A stretch of DNA of 64,000 bases from a bacterium (GCA_021790935.1 JAJYFL010000003.1:107001-171000), one strand, 5' to 3'. Shown: positions 12,149-24,689, counted from the first letter of the stretch. Numbers and translations: made by a program. The notes: generated by a model not told the origin, from the letters alone.

Positions 12149-12613
12149 ATGAATATCAAGCAGGTAATCGCCGGCACGGCGCTGGCCGCGCTCCTCGCCG
12201 GGCTCGCGCCGGCGGCCCCGGTACTCGCCAATGGCGCCGCCAGTACGCGCAACATCATCCTGGGCGCGGCTGCGGCCACCTACCTCATCATCCAGCATAA
12301 TCGCAAGGTACACGAGAGATACGCCCAGGACGCGCAGCGCCAAGCGCAGCTCTCGCAGCAGGCAAATAATGCCTGGGCCGCCTATCACGCGGAGCGGCGA
12401 GCCTACGATCAAGAAGCCGTAGCCAACGCCGACCTCAAGCGCGAGGTCGCCTTCCAGCACAACGTCGTCGTTCAACAGCGCCACGAGCTCGCGATGGCGC
12501 ACTTGCAGCCGTCGTTCGCGATCTCCTCGGTTGCGGCCGGCACGCCGCATTCCGGCAACCGCGCCGCCGCAAACCAGGTAGCGATGGTCTCCTACGGCTG
12601 GGGAACCCTGTAG
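12149..12613 (+). CDS. Hypothetical secreted or membrane-anchored protein
   Basis: I do not recognise a characterised family. The 154-residue protein has a signal peptide (QVIAGTALAALLAGLAPAAPVLA), then AASTRNIILGAAAATYLI, a motif with a short hydrophobic stretch, and a Gln/Ala/Arg-rich helical section from residue 50 to 110. A GGAGG ribosome-binding site lies 10 nt before the ATG. It precedes a small lipoprotein gene by 7 bp, and the two are probably co-transcribed. An envelope role is likely from the targeting signal only. Confidence 0.7.
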   Translation: MNIKQVIAGTALAALLAGLAPAAPVLANGAASTRNIILGAAAATYLIIQHNRKVHERYAQDAQRQAQLSQQANNAWAAYHAERRAYDQEAVANADLKREVAFQHNVVVQQRHELAMAHLQPSFAISSVAAGTPHSGNRAAANQVAMVSYGWGTL

Positions 12614-12620
12614 CGGCTTT

Positions 12621-13016
12621 ATGAAGCCTACGCACGCAACCCCGACCCTGACCGCTGCTGCCCTGCTGGGCGCCCTGCTCGCCGGATGTTCCGCCCATGG
12701 TACGTCGGCGGGCGCGGCTCAGAGCATTGCGGCCGGGATAACGAACGCAGCCTATAACGACGACGTGGCGAAAGTCACGAAACCGTTCGACCCGGCACTC
12801 CTGCGCCAAGTCACGCGCGCCGAGGTGGGGGCCCTCTCCGACCAGATGCACGCTCACGGCGCATACAAAGGCTTGACGCTGCTGAGCGTCGATGCCGCGA
12901 AGAGCGAGTTCACCTATCGCGCCGACTTCACGAAAGGGTCGGCGAACGTGGTCTTGCGGCTCGATCCAAATGGCAGCGTCAGTGCCTACCGCGTCTTCTT
13001 CCCGAGCGCGAATTAG
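12621..13016 (+). CDS. Hypothetical lipoprotein
   Basis: The 131-residue protein carries a lipoprotein signal (ALLGALLAGCS, lipobox Cys about residue 23). The mature part is predicted alpha/beta with TYRADFTKGSANVVLRLDPNG near the C-terminus; I do not recognise its family. It follows the preceding secreted protein gene at once. Its TAG stop codon is formed by the first three bases of a dispersed repeat (13014-13016), so the original C-terminus may have been different. Confidence 0.7.
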   Translation: MKPTHATPTLTAAALLGALLAGCSAHGTSAGAAQSIAAGITNAAYNDDVAKVTKPFDPALLRQVTRAEVGALSDQMHAHGAYKGLTLLSVDAAKSEFTYRADFTKGSANVVLRLDPNGSVSAYRVFFPSAN

Positions 13017-13180
13017 GAGGCTGTCGGGGTTGAGCCGTTTTCGGATTTGGCGCCGAATTTTGTTCGGAGACGAGGCGCGAAGAAGGAGCGAAGCCGTAGC
13101 TTCGTGACTGATGAGCAACGAAGTATTCGGGCAAAAGGCGGCCCAAAGACGGAAACGTGCTTAACTCCAACAGCCTCCTA
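13014..13180. repeat. MITE-like dispersed repeat, copy A
   Basis: A 167-bp element bounded by imperfect terminal inverted repeats: left TAGGAGGCTGTCGGGGTTGA and right starting GCTTAACTCCAACAGCC. The interior includes GGCGCGAAGAAGGAGCGAAG and the hairpin GAAGCCGTAGCTTCG, shared with copies at 19.2 and 31.3 kb. No frame is conserved enough to propose a protein. The left tip supplies the stop codon of the lipoprotein gene and the right end lies 17 bp from the rpoB terminator. Confidence 0.85.
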
Positions 13181-13196
13181 AGAGCCTACGCCACAT

Positions 13197-13237
13197 AAAG
13201 CAAAGAGCCCGGTGCGATCGCACCGGGCTCTTTGCTT

Positions 13238-13238
<1 letters not shown>
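13197..13238. terminator. rpoB terminator, perfect 42-nt palindrome
   Basis: AAAGCAAAGAGCCCGGTGC-GATC-GCACCGGGCTCTTTGCTTT is perfectly self-complementary over 42 nt. It abuts the rpoB stop codon (13238-13240). Leftward transcripts would end in a GC-rich stem followed by a weak U-rich tail (TTTGCTTTATG); because of its symmetry it could also act rightward, on the transcript of the small lipoprotein gene. Confidence 0.85.
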
Positions 13239-17104
<3,866 letters not shown>

Positions 17105-17189
17105 TCGTTCTCTCTCGCACCGTTAATAAGGAAGCGCGCTTTGTCGTATGCGCCCGGCTTCTCGCGACCGGTCGGTTCGCGGGCACACC

Positions 17190-17231
17190 AAAAAGGACCG
17201 AGCCATCCACCGGGGTCAATGCGCTCGTCCT
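17190..17231 (-). terminator. Candidate attenuator in the rpoB leader
   Basis: On the minus strand AGGACGAGC (17231-17223) can pair with GCTCGGTCCT (17203-17194) with one bulged base, immediately followed by TTTTT (the last stem base runs into it). This intrinsic-terminator-like hairpin lies between the rpoB promoter and its start codon. The upstream GGACCCCACGAG could form a competing structure. Regulation by attenuation is inference. Confidence 0.45.
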
Positions 17232-17269
17232 CTCGTGGGGTCCTTAGAAGCCGCGGGGCATAGGCAAGT

Positions 17270-17298
17270 AGTATAGCACCGGGTCCCCGGAGCGTCAA
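17270..17298 (-). promoter_or_regulatory. rpoB promoter
   Basis: TTGACG (17298-17293), a 17-nt spacer and TATACT (17275-17270) on the minus strand, in the gap between degV and rpoB. The -10 box and spacing are identical to those of the rpoC promoter. The leader would be about 160 nt. Confidence 0.7.
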
Positions 17299-17310
17299 AT
17301 GCCTCCTTGG

Positions 17311-18159
17311 CTACTCCTCAATCGTGAAGATCGCGATACCTCCGGGACCGCTGTTGGCTGCAATCGTCGGGCCGGCTTCGTGGATCGTCAGTTCCTTTGG
17401 AGTCGCGTCAAGTTTCTTGCGCAGCTCGGCCTCGACGTAGGCGGCCAGGGCCGGATCGTGCGAATGCACGATGATGATGCGCGCCCGATTCGGATGCTCT
17501 AGTCTGCGAACGGCTATATCCACGACCATCGCCTTGGCAAGTTCGAACGTCTTGACGTTGGCTTCGGCCTTCAGCGTTCCATCCGCGTCCAGGCGCACGA
17601 TCGGAACAACGTGCATCATCTGGCCGAGCAGTAACTGCGCTTTGTTGATGCGCCCGCTCTTGGCAAGAAACTGCAGATCCGGATACGCAGCGAACCCGTG
17701 TTGGGAGGCAATCCAGCGCGCGATCGACGCCCGAATCGCCGAAGCGTCCGCGCCGCCGCGAGCCAGCCGCGCAGCGCCGGTCGCCAGCAGACCGGCACCG
17801 CCCGACAGCGATTTCGTGTCGATCACGTGAACCTGCCCCGAGAAGCCGGCCGCCGCCGCTTCGGCGTTGGCATATGTTTGCGAGATTTTCGAGGAGACCG
17901 TCAAGCAGATGACTTCTTGCCCCGCATCCACGTGGCTCTTGAAGGTGCTCGCGAACGCACCGGCCGGTGGAGGAGCCGTGGTCGGCAACTCGCCCGCAGG
18001 ATCGAGTCTGCGGTAAAAATCCGCCAGTTCCAGGTCGACGCCGTCTCGGTACTCGGCCGCACCGAAACGCACCAGAATCGGAACGAGATCGATCCCCTGC
18101 GAGAGCGCCTCCAGCGGATGAAGATCACACGTGCTGTCGCTGACGATGGCAACCGGCAT
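17311..18159 (-). CDS. DegV-family fatty-acid-binding protein
   Basis: The 282-residue protein starts with VAIVSDSTCDLHPLE and contains LPTTAPPPAGAFASTF and VICLTVSSKISQTYANAEAAA, the standard motifs of the two-domain DegV fold, which holds a fatty acid between an alpha/beta domain and an EDD domain. Related proteins (FakB) present fatty acids to a FakA kinase for phospholipid synthesis; no fakA is in this window, so the partner is unknown. It reads in the same direction as rpoB, which has a separate promoter after it. Confidence 0.93.
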   Translation of the reverse strand: MPVAIVSDSTCDLHPLEALSQGIDLVPILVRFGAAEYRDGVDLELADFYRRLDPAGELPTTAPPPAGAFASTFKSHVDAGQEVICLTVSSKISQTYANAEAAAAGFSGQVHVIDTKSLSGGAGLLATGAARLARGGADASAIRASIARWIASQHGFAAYPDLQFLAKSGRINKAQLLLGQMMHVVPIVRLDADGTLKAEANVKTFELAKAMVVDIAVRRLEHPNRARIIIVHSHDPALAAYVEAELRKKLDATPKELTIHEAGPTIAANSGPGGIAIFTIEE

Positions 18160-18200
18160 CTCGGAACCCCTTTCCCCCTCGTTCGACCACTCCGGCGGGG

Positions 18201-18217
18201 AGTCCGGCAGCCTCCTA
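18201..18217. repeat. Partial terminal end of the dispersed repeat family (E)
   Basis: AGTCCGGCAGCCTCCTA matches the last 17 bases of the repeat right end at 13180 in 14 positions. Its final CTA is the reverse complement of the TAG stop of the leftward hypothetical gene at 18215-18532. The body of the element is absent, so this is a weaker call than the full copies. Confidence 0.4.
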
Positions 18218-18532
18218 GTTCTCGGTGAGCCGGATCTCGATGCCGACGAAACGCTTCTTTGGAATCGACCGGCGCTGCGGCATCAGGTCACGCGCGTGCC
18301 ATTCGGCAACGACGATCTGTTCTGCGTGCGGGTCGTCGAGTTGCTTTTGCAACGCCTTCAGCGTTGCGGAGTCGATGCGAACGCTGCGCAGCGTGCTTCC
18401 ATCCCTGTCACCGTGGAACCAGACGAAATGCTGGCTGCTCGTAGTGCTGCTAGACACGTCCTTACCCCAAATCTTCCGCGCGCGTTCGCCTTGGCGTACC
18501 TGCCGATCATCCGCTACGGATCCAACGCTCAT
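18215..18532 (-). CDS. Hypothetical protein
   Basis: I do not recognise this 105-residue protein. Its middle (QHFVWFHGDRDGSTLRSVRI) and the helix SATLKALQKQLDDPHAEQI look like real protein, with a basic C-terminal stretch (QRRSIPKKRFVG). No signal peptide or membrane segment is seen. It lies upstream of degV on the same strand, 56 bp away. The stop codon comes from a partial repeat end. The start is uncertain because no good RBS precedes the ATG. Confidence 0.45.
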   Translation of the reverse strand: MSVGSVADDRQVRQGERARKIWGKDVSSSTTSSQHFVWFHGDRDGSTLRSVRIDSATLKALQKQLDDPHAEQIVVAEWHARDLMPQRRSIPKKRFVGIEIRLTEN

Positions 18533-18672
18533 AGTATCGGACGTTCGCTTGCGTTCGCGGTCGACTTTTGCCGAACCCTTACACGAGCTTTGCGCACGCG
18601 TTACACAATCCCACCCGGCGGGCGGCTTATACGCCCGCCTGCTTGGCCGCGGCCGGCACGGAAGGTGGGGAG

Positions 18673-19200
18673 ATGCAGGTCACGCCTTCTGAGATCGCCC
18701 TGCTCCTTGCGATGTCGCTCTTCTTCGGGCTCGCGTACGAGGAGTTTGGCGCGCAAGATATCCCCAACCGCCCCGGTGCCGTCCCGACGTTCCCCCTGCT
18801 GGCGCTGGCCGGAGCCGCCCGGAGCCGCCCTCTACACCGTCGAGCCCACCTGCGCACTGCCTTCATCGCCGGCCTCGGTCTCCTCGGAACCTGGATCTAT
18901 GCATATTATCTATCGCCGGCGAGCGCGGCAACATTCGAATGGGGCCGCATCCGAGGGCGAATTTGTCGTTCCGGTCTGCAAATATCTTGGCCTACACCCT
19001 GGGCGCTCTGGCTCTCACCCAGCCTGCCTGGGCACTCGTGGCCGTAACCGTCATCGCGACGCTCCTCCTGGCTGGGCGGCGAGAGCTGCACCGCATCGCA
19101 GCCCGCGTGTCGATCGAAGAGGTTTTCAGCGTCGGAAAGTTCCTGCTGCGGCGCATGCAGCTGCCCGCAATCTCGCTATTCGCGCTCGCCGCAGTGGGTT
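18673..19200 (+). pseudogene. MgtC/DUF4010-type membrane protein, frameshifted relic
   Basis: Pieces of one membrane protein are spread over three frames: VTPSEIALLLAMSLFFGLAY and VPTFPLLALAGA, then ALYTVEPTC, then FIAGLGLLGTWIYAYYLS, then EGEFVVPVC, then ILAYTLGALALTQPAWALVA and RRELHRIAARVSIEEVFSVG. This order matches MgtC/SapB-DUF4010 proteins. The first break coincides with a tandem duplication of GGAGCCGCCC around 18809-18828. The 3' end is cut where repeat copy B begins, removing the C-terminal half. No intact copy is in the window. Confidence 0.75.
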
Positions 19201-19204
19201 GGGC

Positions 19205-19345
19205 GTCGAACCGTTTCCGGATTCGGCGCCGGATTTTGTTCGGAAACGAGGCGCGAAGCCGTAGCTTCGTGACCAATGAGCAACGAAGTAATCGAGCAGA
19301 AGGCCGTCCAAAGGCGGGAACGTGCTTGACTCCGACAAACTCCTA
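19205..19345. repeat. MITE-like dispersed repeat, copy B (left end degraded)
   Basis: The interior matches copy A (GCGCCGGATTTTGTTCGGAA, GGCGCGAAGCCGTAGCTTCG) apart from an 11-bp internal deletion. The right end GCTTGACTCCGACAAACTCC-TA is intact at 19324-19345; the left inverted repeat is mostly lost next to the MgtC-like relic. It lies just upstream of the efflux pump start and could carry part of its promoter or leader. Confidence 0.8.
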
Positions 19346-19354
19346 GCCCGTCAC

Positions 19355-20851
19355 ATGCAGAACCCATTCCGCCACCGTCAGAATGCGTCCGTCGCACTCA
19401 TAACGCTGACCGTCATGCTGGGCACGATCATGGCGATTATCGACTCGACGATCGTGAATGTGGCACTCGACAACATTGCCGGCAATCTCGGCGCGTCAAT
19501 CGACGAAGTCTCGTGGGTGGCCACCGGGTACATTCTCGCCAGCGTCATCACCATGCCACTAAACGGCTGGCTAACGGCCTACTTCGGGCGCAAACGCTTT
19601 TACGCAGGCTGCCTGACGATATTCACCGTCGCATCCTTCATGTGCGGCACCGCACATAGCATCTGGCAGCTCACCTTTTACCGTATCATTCAGGGCTTCG
19701 GCGGGGGAGCGCTCCAGCCGACGGCCCAGGCTATTCTCTTCGAGATCTACGCGCCGGAGAAGCGCGGCAACGCGATGGCGATCTTCGGCTTGGGCGCCAT
19801 GGTCGGACCGGCTATCGGCCCGACGCTCGGAGGCTACCTCGTCGACAACGCGAGCTGGCCCCTGATCTTCTTCATAAATATCCCCATCGGCATCGCCGCT
19901 ATTCTCATGACTCTGGCGTTCATCCCGAATCCGACCTTCCACCAGAAGCCTAAAGGCGCCATCGATTGGTTCGGCTTGAGCTTGCTCTCGGCCGGGCTCG
20001 CATCGCTGCAGTACGTGCTCGAACGAGGCCAGCACGACGATTGGTGGAGTTCGCATACCATCACGACGCTCGCATGCGTCGCGGTAATCGCCCTGACGTG
20101 GTTCGTCGTCAAAGCGCTCCGCGATAAACACCCGCTGGTGGATCTGAGCGTCTTCCGTTTCAGGACGTTTACCTTTGCAAATATCATCGGCGTCATCACG
20201 GGCTTTGGCCTCTTCGGAACGGCCCTAGTGATGCCGCTCTTCTTCCAAACGATCATGGGCCTAACGGCTTTCGACACCGGACTCGCGCTCTTGCCGGGCG
20301 CGATCGCGACGGCCATCGCGATGCCAATCGTCGGGCGCCTGGTCAACATGATCGATGGGCGCATCCTGGTCGGGACCGGCATGCTGCTTTTTGCGTTATC
20401 TACGTGGCTGCTCGGAGGGCTAGACCAAAACGCCGGGTACTGGAACATCTTCTGGCCACGGGTCATTCAAGGATTCGGGCTAGGCTTTCTCTTCGTCCCG
20501 CTCTCTACCGTTATGCTGGCCGCGGTCCCGCGCGAAGCGCTCGCGGGCGCCACGGGTGTGGCAACGCTGCTGCGCCAGATCGGTGGCAGCTTCGGAATCG
20601 CGATTCTCACGACACTGCTGACTCGGCGCGCGGCGACGGCCTGGAACGACCTCGCCGGCGGCGTAACGCAGACGCACGGCTATTCCATCGCTACGCTGAC
20701 GGGCCTCGTCGCGCAGGCTTCGGCGGTCATCTCCTACGATTACGTCTTCCGCCTCTGCGCCATCGTTTTTCTCGCGGCCCTGCCGATCGTCTTCTTCATG
20801 CGCCCGTCACGCCGACGCGGCGGCGCCCCCATCCCCGTCCTCGCCGACTGA
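19355..20851 (+). CDS. DHA2-family (EmrB/QacA-type) drug:proton antiporter
   Basis: The 498-residue major-facilitator protein has about 14 predicted membrane segments. Motifs include MAIIDSTIVNVALDNIAG in TM1 (the DHA2 acidic motif), GWLTAYFGRKRFYAGCLTIF (loop 2-3, motif A) and FGLGAMVGPAIGPTLGG (motif C of exporters). It should export hydrophobic compounds in exchange for protons. The ATG at 19355 is chosen because the 11 upstream codons of the open frame are encoded by a repeat end. No EmrA-type membrane-fusion partner is adjacent, so it probably acts alone in the inner membrane. Confidence 0.92.
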   Translation: MQNPFRHRQNASVALITLTVMLGTIMAIIDSTIVNVALDNIAGNLGASIDEVSWVATGYILASVITMPLNGWLTAYFGRKRFYAGCLTIFTVASFMCGTAHSIWQLTFYRIIQGFGGGALQPTAQAILFEIYAPEKRGNAMAIFGLGAMVGPAIGPTLGGYLVDNASWPLIFFINIPIGIAAILMTLAFIPNPTFHQKPKGAIDWFGLSLLSAGLASLQYVLERGQHDDWWSSHTITTLACVAVIALTWFVVKALRDKHPLVDLSVFRFRTFTFANIIGVITGFGLFGTALVMPLFFQTIMGLTAFDTGLALLPGAIATAIAMPIVGRLVNMIDGRILVGTGMLLFALSTWLLGGLDQNAGYWNIFWPRVIQGFGLGFLFVPLSTVMLAAVPREALAGATGVATLLRQIGGSFGIAILTTLLTRRAATAWNDLAGGVTQTHGYSIATLTGLVAQASAVISYDYVFRLCAIVFLAALPIVFFMRPSRRRGGAPIPVLAD

Positions 20852-20917
20852 CGGCACGCGCCCGCGCCTCCCTTGCCGGCGAGAGGCCGCGGCGGGCCGC
20901 GCGCGGTAAACCCGGGG

Positions 20918-21958
20918 ATGCGCACGTTCGCGAGCGACAACAACGCACCCGTTGCACCGGAGATCCTGGACGCGCTTCTGGCCGCCAACCACGGCGATGC
21001 CATCTCCTACGGGGACGACGAGTACACGCACCGCGCGCGCGCGGCGTTCCAACGGCATTTCGGCGAACGAACCGACGTCTATTTCACCTTCAACGGAACG
21101 GGCGCCAACGTCGTCGCGCTCGCGTCGCTCCTCAAACCACACGAAGCGGTGATAGCGCCGGCATCGGCACACCTGGAGACCGACGAATGCGGCGCATTCG
21201 AACGCTTCGCAGGCTGCAAGATTCTCGCCGTCGCGACGGCTGACGGCAAACTGCGCGTTCCCGACGTCGCTGCGGCCATCGGACACTCCGGCGACCAGCA
21301 CCACGTACAGGCTCGCGCTATTTCGATTTCGCAGTCTACGGAGTTCGGCGGCGTCTATACGCGCGAGGAGGTTCGCGAGCTCAGCGCGTTCGCACGCGAG
21401 CACGGACTCTTCGTTCACTGCGACGGAGCTCGCATCGCCAATGCAGCCGAATCTCTGGGCGTCGAACCACGCGAGATTACCGCCGACGCGGGCGTCGACG
21501 TCCTGACCTTCGGCGGAACGAAGAACGGCTTAATGTTCGGCGAGGCGATCCTTTTTTTCGACCCGGCGCTCCATGCCGGAGCCGCGCCTTTCGTACGCAA
21601 GCAAGCAGCACAGCTGGCCTCGAAGATGCGTTACATCGCCGTACAGTTCGAGGCACTGCTTGTGGAGGACCGTTGGCGACGATACGCGGCTCATGCCAAT
21701 GCGATGGCCAAGCTCCTGGAAGAACGCGCGCGCCGCATCCCGGGCGTGCGGATCACGCGACCGGTCGCCTGCAATGCGGTCTTTGCAACGCTCGACCGGA
21801 CGGCGATCGAAAGGATCCAACGCGAATTTTTCTTCCACGTCTTCGACGAAACGCTACCGGAGGTCCGCTGGATGACCTCCTTCGACACGACGCCCGAAGA
21901 CGTCACGCGATTTGCCGGCGCCATAGCGCGCGGCTGCACCGCCGGAGGCGATCGCTAG
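20918..21958 (+). CDS. Low-specificity L-threonine aldolase (PLP enzyme)
   Basis: The 346-residue fold-type I PLP enzyme begins with RTFASDNNAPVAPEILDAL, the usual start of threonine aldolases. The cofactor site is visible: FTFNGTGANVVALASLL, HCDGARIANAAESLG and the Schiff-base lysine in LTFGGTKNGLMFGEA. It cleaves L-threonine or L-allo-threonine to glycine and acetaldehyde; related beta-eliminating lyases share the fold, so substrate is inferred. The ATG at 20918 has a purine-rich leader. Its stop overlaps the end of the convergent leftward gene by 4 bp. Confidence 0.9.
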   Translation: MRTFASDNNAPVAPEILDALLAANHGDAISYGDDEYTHRARAAFQRHFGERTDVYFTFNGTGANVVALASLLKPHEAVIAPASAHLETDECGAFERFAGCKILAVATADGKLRVPDVAAAIGHSGDQHHVQARAISISQSTEFGGVYTREEVRELSAFAREHGLFVHCDGARIANAAESLGVEPREITADAGVDVLTFGGTKNGLMFGEAILFFDPALHAGAAPFVRKQAAQLASKMRYIAVQFEALLVEDRWRRYAAHANAMAKLLEERARRIPGVRITRPVACNAVFATLDRTAIERIQREFFFHVFDETLPEVRWMTSFDTTPEDVTRFAGAIARGCTAGGDR

Positions 21959-22485
21959 CCTTTCGAGACGCGCGGCGGACGGCGCCGCGACTTAAGCGAG
22001 CGGCCGCGCAAGAAGCCTTTGAACGGCTCGTCCGCGTGGTACCGCTCCTCGATGCACGCGCCGATGGTTCGCAGAAGTTCGCGCCCCGTCATCGATGCGA
22101 CGCGCGCACCCGAGATCACGTCGAGCATCTGGCTCGCCGTGCCCACCGGGGGCTCGTAATCACCTTCGAGTTCGAGGACGGCTTTCGTATAGTCCTCGTC
22201 AGCCACGAGCGCGAGGGTGCCCACGAAATCGGGGTAGACGCCATCGGTCGAAGGCGACCAACGCACCGCCCAAGGGCGGTCGAACTGGCCCAGCGCGTGC
22301 TCCCTATCGTAGGAAACCCTGAGTTCTCGCGCGAGCCCGGCCCCGAAAGCATGCACGGCAATCGGCACCTTCAAGGCAATCGTCTTGCTCCAGCCGCACT
22401 CCGATGCGTCCTGCATCGCCCGCTCGAGGTAGCCCCGCGCACCGTGGTACGGACAACGGACCCGCAACCGTTCGAGTACGTGCAT
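21955..22485 (-). CDS. Hypothetical protein, SRPBCC-like
   Basis: The 176-residue product is not confidently assignable. Its features (LRVRCPYHGARGYLERAM, TIALKVPIAVHAF, ALVADEDYTKAVLELEGDYE, GARVASMTGRELLRTIG) are compatible with a helix-grip/SRPBCC ligand-binding fold, with a basic tail (RSLKSRRRPPR). No signal peptide or membrane segment is seen. The start at 22485 is the first ATG after low-complexity upstream sequence. It converges on the threonine aldolase gene with a 4-bp overlap. Confidence 0.6.
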   Translation of the reverse strand: MHVLERLRVRCPYHGARGYLERAMQDASECGWSKTIALKVPIAVHAFGAGLARELRVSYDREHALGQFDRPWAVRWSPSTDGVYPDFVGTLALVADEDYTKAVLELEGDYEPPVGTASQMLDVISGARVASMTGRELLRTIGACIEERYHADEPFKGFLRGRSLKSRRRPPRVSKG

Positions 22486-22624
22486 TATGGACCGTATCCT
22501 ACGCCGGAGGAGGGAAACGCTAGAGAACATCGCGCCCAAAGCTCCACACCGGCGGGCTACCCGCGCCCCTGATTCTTTCGTTGTAGAGAACATCTCGGGA
22601 AGCGGCTTCCGGCGGCCGGCAGAT

Positions 22625-23512
22625 TCAGTCGGCGACGAGGCCCCGCGCAAGCGGGTCGAGCGCCCGGGCCCGCCACCGCTGCTCGTAGTTGGCCGCCAGG
22701 AGGGCGTTGCGAGCGCGGATCCACGGCGAACGCTGCGCCTCGCGTACGAGCTCGAGCGCGCGTAACTGGTCGGCGCGATACCGTTCGCGCAAGAGCGCTA
22801 TCGCGCGGGCGGCGGCCTGCGGATGTTTCCCGCGAAACGGCAACAGCGTCGGCCAAATCGTCCGGAAATAATCGGCTACGTCGATGCGGTCGAGTTCCTC
22901 CCGTGCGACGATCGCACCGGCTTGCCCAAGGCTTGAGTATTGCCGGCCCTTCTCGGCGTGACGCCGCGCGGAGAGCACGTGCCCGTAGTGTGCGTACACG
23001 TACGGAAGCGCCAACCGTTTGCCGCTAAGTCCGACGAGCTGCTCGTGGACGCGACCGCGCCAGCGTAGATCCGGCCTGAAGCGAAAGAAGGCCATCCGCC
23101 GCTCGATCGACGTGTAAAGATCGAACGACGCGAAGAAATGCCACGTATAGCCGTCGACAAAATCGTAGGACGAAGGAACCAGCGAAAGGCGGCGCGCGAC
23201 GTTACGGATAGTCGCACCGTGAACCTCGTCGGCGTCGACGAAGGCGACCCACGTGCCGGCCTCGAGCTCCGCGTGCATGCGCAGGCAGGTATTACGCGCG
23301 GCCGAGAAATCGGTGAACGGCGTACGGTCGACGGCCACTTGTCCGCTTCGGCCGAACCAGCTCGCGCTCAAAGCGTCTGCGTGTGGAGAGGGGTCGGGCG
23401 CGTTGTCGTTGACGATGAGCCGGTCGACCGCACCGACCAGCGAATCGAGCAACGTACCCAGGAACGGCTCGTCGCGCGGTCCGAGGATGAGGTGCGCGGC
23501 GACGTCGAGCAT
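22625..23512 (-). CDS. Glycosyltransferase family 2-like protein
   Basis: The 295-residue protein has a GT-A-type start (LILGPRDEPFLGTLLDSLVG, VDRLIVNDNAPD), a DFSAARN motif and the metal-binding DxD site in WVAFVDADEVHG. It then has the RWRGRVHEQLV signature common to GT2 proteins that precede TPR-like tails (the C-terminal 90 residues are helical and Arg/Ala-rich). It should transfer a sugar from a nucleotide donor, probably to a surface glycan. It follows the GT4 gene by 49 bp on the same strand, which suggests joint action. Confidence 0.85.
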   Translation of the reverse strand: MLDVAAHLILGPRDEPFLGTLLDSLVGAVDRLIVNDNAPDPSPHADALSASWFGRSGQVAVDRTPFTDFSAARNTCLRMHAELEAGTWVAFVDADEVHGATIRNVARRLSLVPSSYDFVDGYTWHFFASFDLYTSIERRMAFFRFRPDLRWRGRVHEQLVGLSGKRLALPYVYAHYGHVLSARRHAEKGRQYSSLGQAGAIVAREELDRIDVADYFRTIWPTLLPFRGKHPQAAARAIALLRERYRADQLRALELVREAQRSPWIRARNALLAANYEQRWRARALDPLARGLVAD

Positions 23513-23561
23513 GCGCGTTGTTTCGACACGGGCCCTGCGGCCCGCTTCTAGGTGGTTACCC

Positions 23562-24596
23562 CTAGGCCCGCATCGCAGATCGTAGAACCTCCACGACTCC
23601 CCCCGCGGTCCGATCCCACGAAAACGACGCCGCGCGCCGTAGACCGCGCTCGCGCAGAGCCGCGCGCAGGCTCTCCTCCGACGCGATACGTCGTAGCGCG
23701 GCAGCCCACTCCTCCACGCTGCGGGGCCGTTCTACGTAGAGCGCCGCGTCGCCGCACACCTCCGGCAGCGACGATGCTCGCGACGCAACAACCGGCGTCC
23801 CGCAGGCGAGTGCCTCGAGCGGCGGAAGGCCGAAGCCCTCGTAGATCGAGGGTGCGGCAAGGCAGAGAGCCCCGCGGTACACGTCGCGCAACGCTTCGAT
23901 GCCCAGACGGCTCAAGTGGACGACATCGCCGGGAACGGCATCTGGAGTGACGATTGCGAGCGCGACCTCGCGCATCGGGAAAGCCTCACGCCACGCCTCT
24001 ACGAGCGTCGCTACGTTCTTGCGCGATTCGATCGCGCCGACGCACGCAACGTATCGCCGGCCGCGCAGAGCGGCAAATGCGAACTGCGGTTCGCCCGGCG
24101 TGTAGCGCGCATCCGCGGCAAGCGGCACGACGGCGATGCGCTCGGGCACGACGCCGAGATACCGTACGATCTCCGTCTTAGTGAACAGCGAGTCGGCCAC
24201 GATGCGCGCCGCCGTTCGTGCGGTGCGCTCGATCGGCTCTTGCTGCGACCGCCGCTGCGCTGCATCAGCCGAGGGGAAGGCAAACGGCGCTACGTCGTGG
24301 ACGGTCGCGACATTCGGCGTGCCCGGCCGCGGCCGAAAGAAGGTACCATTCCACGGATGCCAGGCTACGTCGGCCCCCCGCGGAAGCCGCGACCCTACGC
24401 GAAAGTTCGAACGGCCCCCGAGTTCGCGAACGAGCGCCGCCTTCGATAACACCGCCAACATCGCCGGCGGATGCTCCACGAGTAGCGTGATATCCACGTC
24501 GTCGCGGTCGAGGAGGCGCTCGAGGACCGCGCGCACGTATACGCCGATCCCGCGCCGATCGGTGAGAAGGTTTCCGGCGTCGACCGCGAGGCGCAT
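23562..24596 (-). CDS. Glycosyltransferase family 4 (group 1)
   Basis: The 344-residue GT-B enzyme begins LAVDAGNLLTDRRGIGVYVR, typical of mannosyltransferase-like GT4 proteins. It carries VHDVAPFAFP, the donor-domain strand RYVACVGAIESRKN and the E-x7-E motif within YEGFGLPPLEALACGTPVVAS. It should retain anomeric configuration while adding a hexose to a lipid- or polysaccharide-linked acceptor. An open frame continues 57 codons upstream but without family similarity, so the ATG at 24596 was chosen. It is divergent from the NUDIX gene and upstream of the GT2 gene. Confidence 0.9.
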   Translation of the reverse strand: MRLAVDAGNLLTDRRGIGVYVRAVLERLLDRDDVDITLLVEHPPAMLAVLSKAALVRELGGRSNFRVGSRLPRGADVAWHPWNGTFFRPRPGTPNVATVHDVAPFAFPSADAAQRRSQQEPIERTARTAARIVADSLFTKTEIVRYLGVVPERIAVVPLAADARYTPGEPQFAFAALRGRRYVACVGAIESRKNVATLVEAWREAFPMREVALAIVTPDAVPGDVVHLSRLGIEALRDVYRGALCLAAPSIYEGFGLPPLEALACGTPVVASRASSLPEVCGDAALYVERPRSVEEWAAALRRIASEESLRAALRERGLRRAASFSWDRTAGGVVEVLRSAMRA

Positions 24597-24689
24597 GGCG
24601 CGCCCATTCGCCGTAGATTCTGCCGTCTCAGCCCGGCGCGGTGCGGCTGGCCGCAGGAGCGCGCGGACGGCTTCGGTAAAGCCGAATGC

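Noticed and set aside
18131-19264. 377-codon rightward open frame
   Set aside because: Crosses degV, a leftward gene and the MgtC-like relic; only short pieces belong to the relic.
19322-19354. GTG start for the efflux pump inside repeat copy B
   Set aside because: The 11 extra codons are repeat sequence; homologues start near the ATG at 19355. Mentioned as a finding only.
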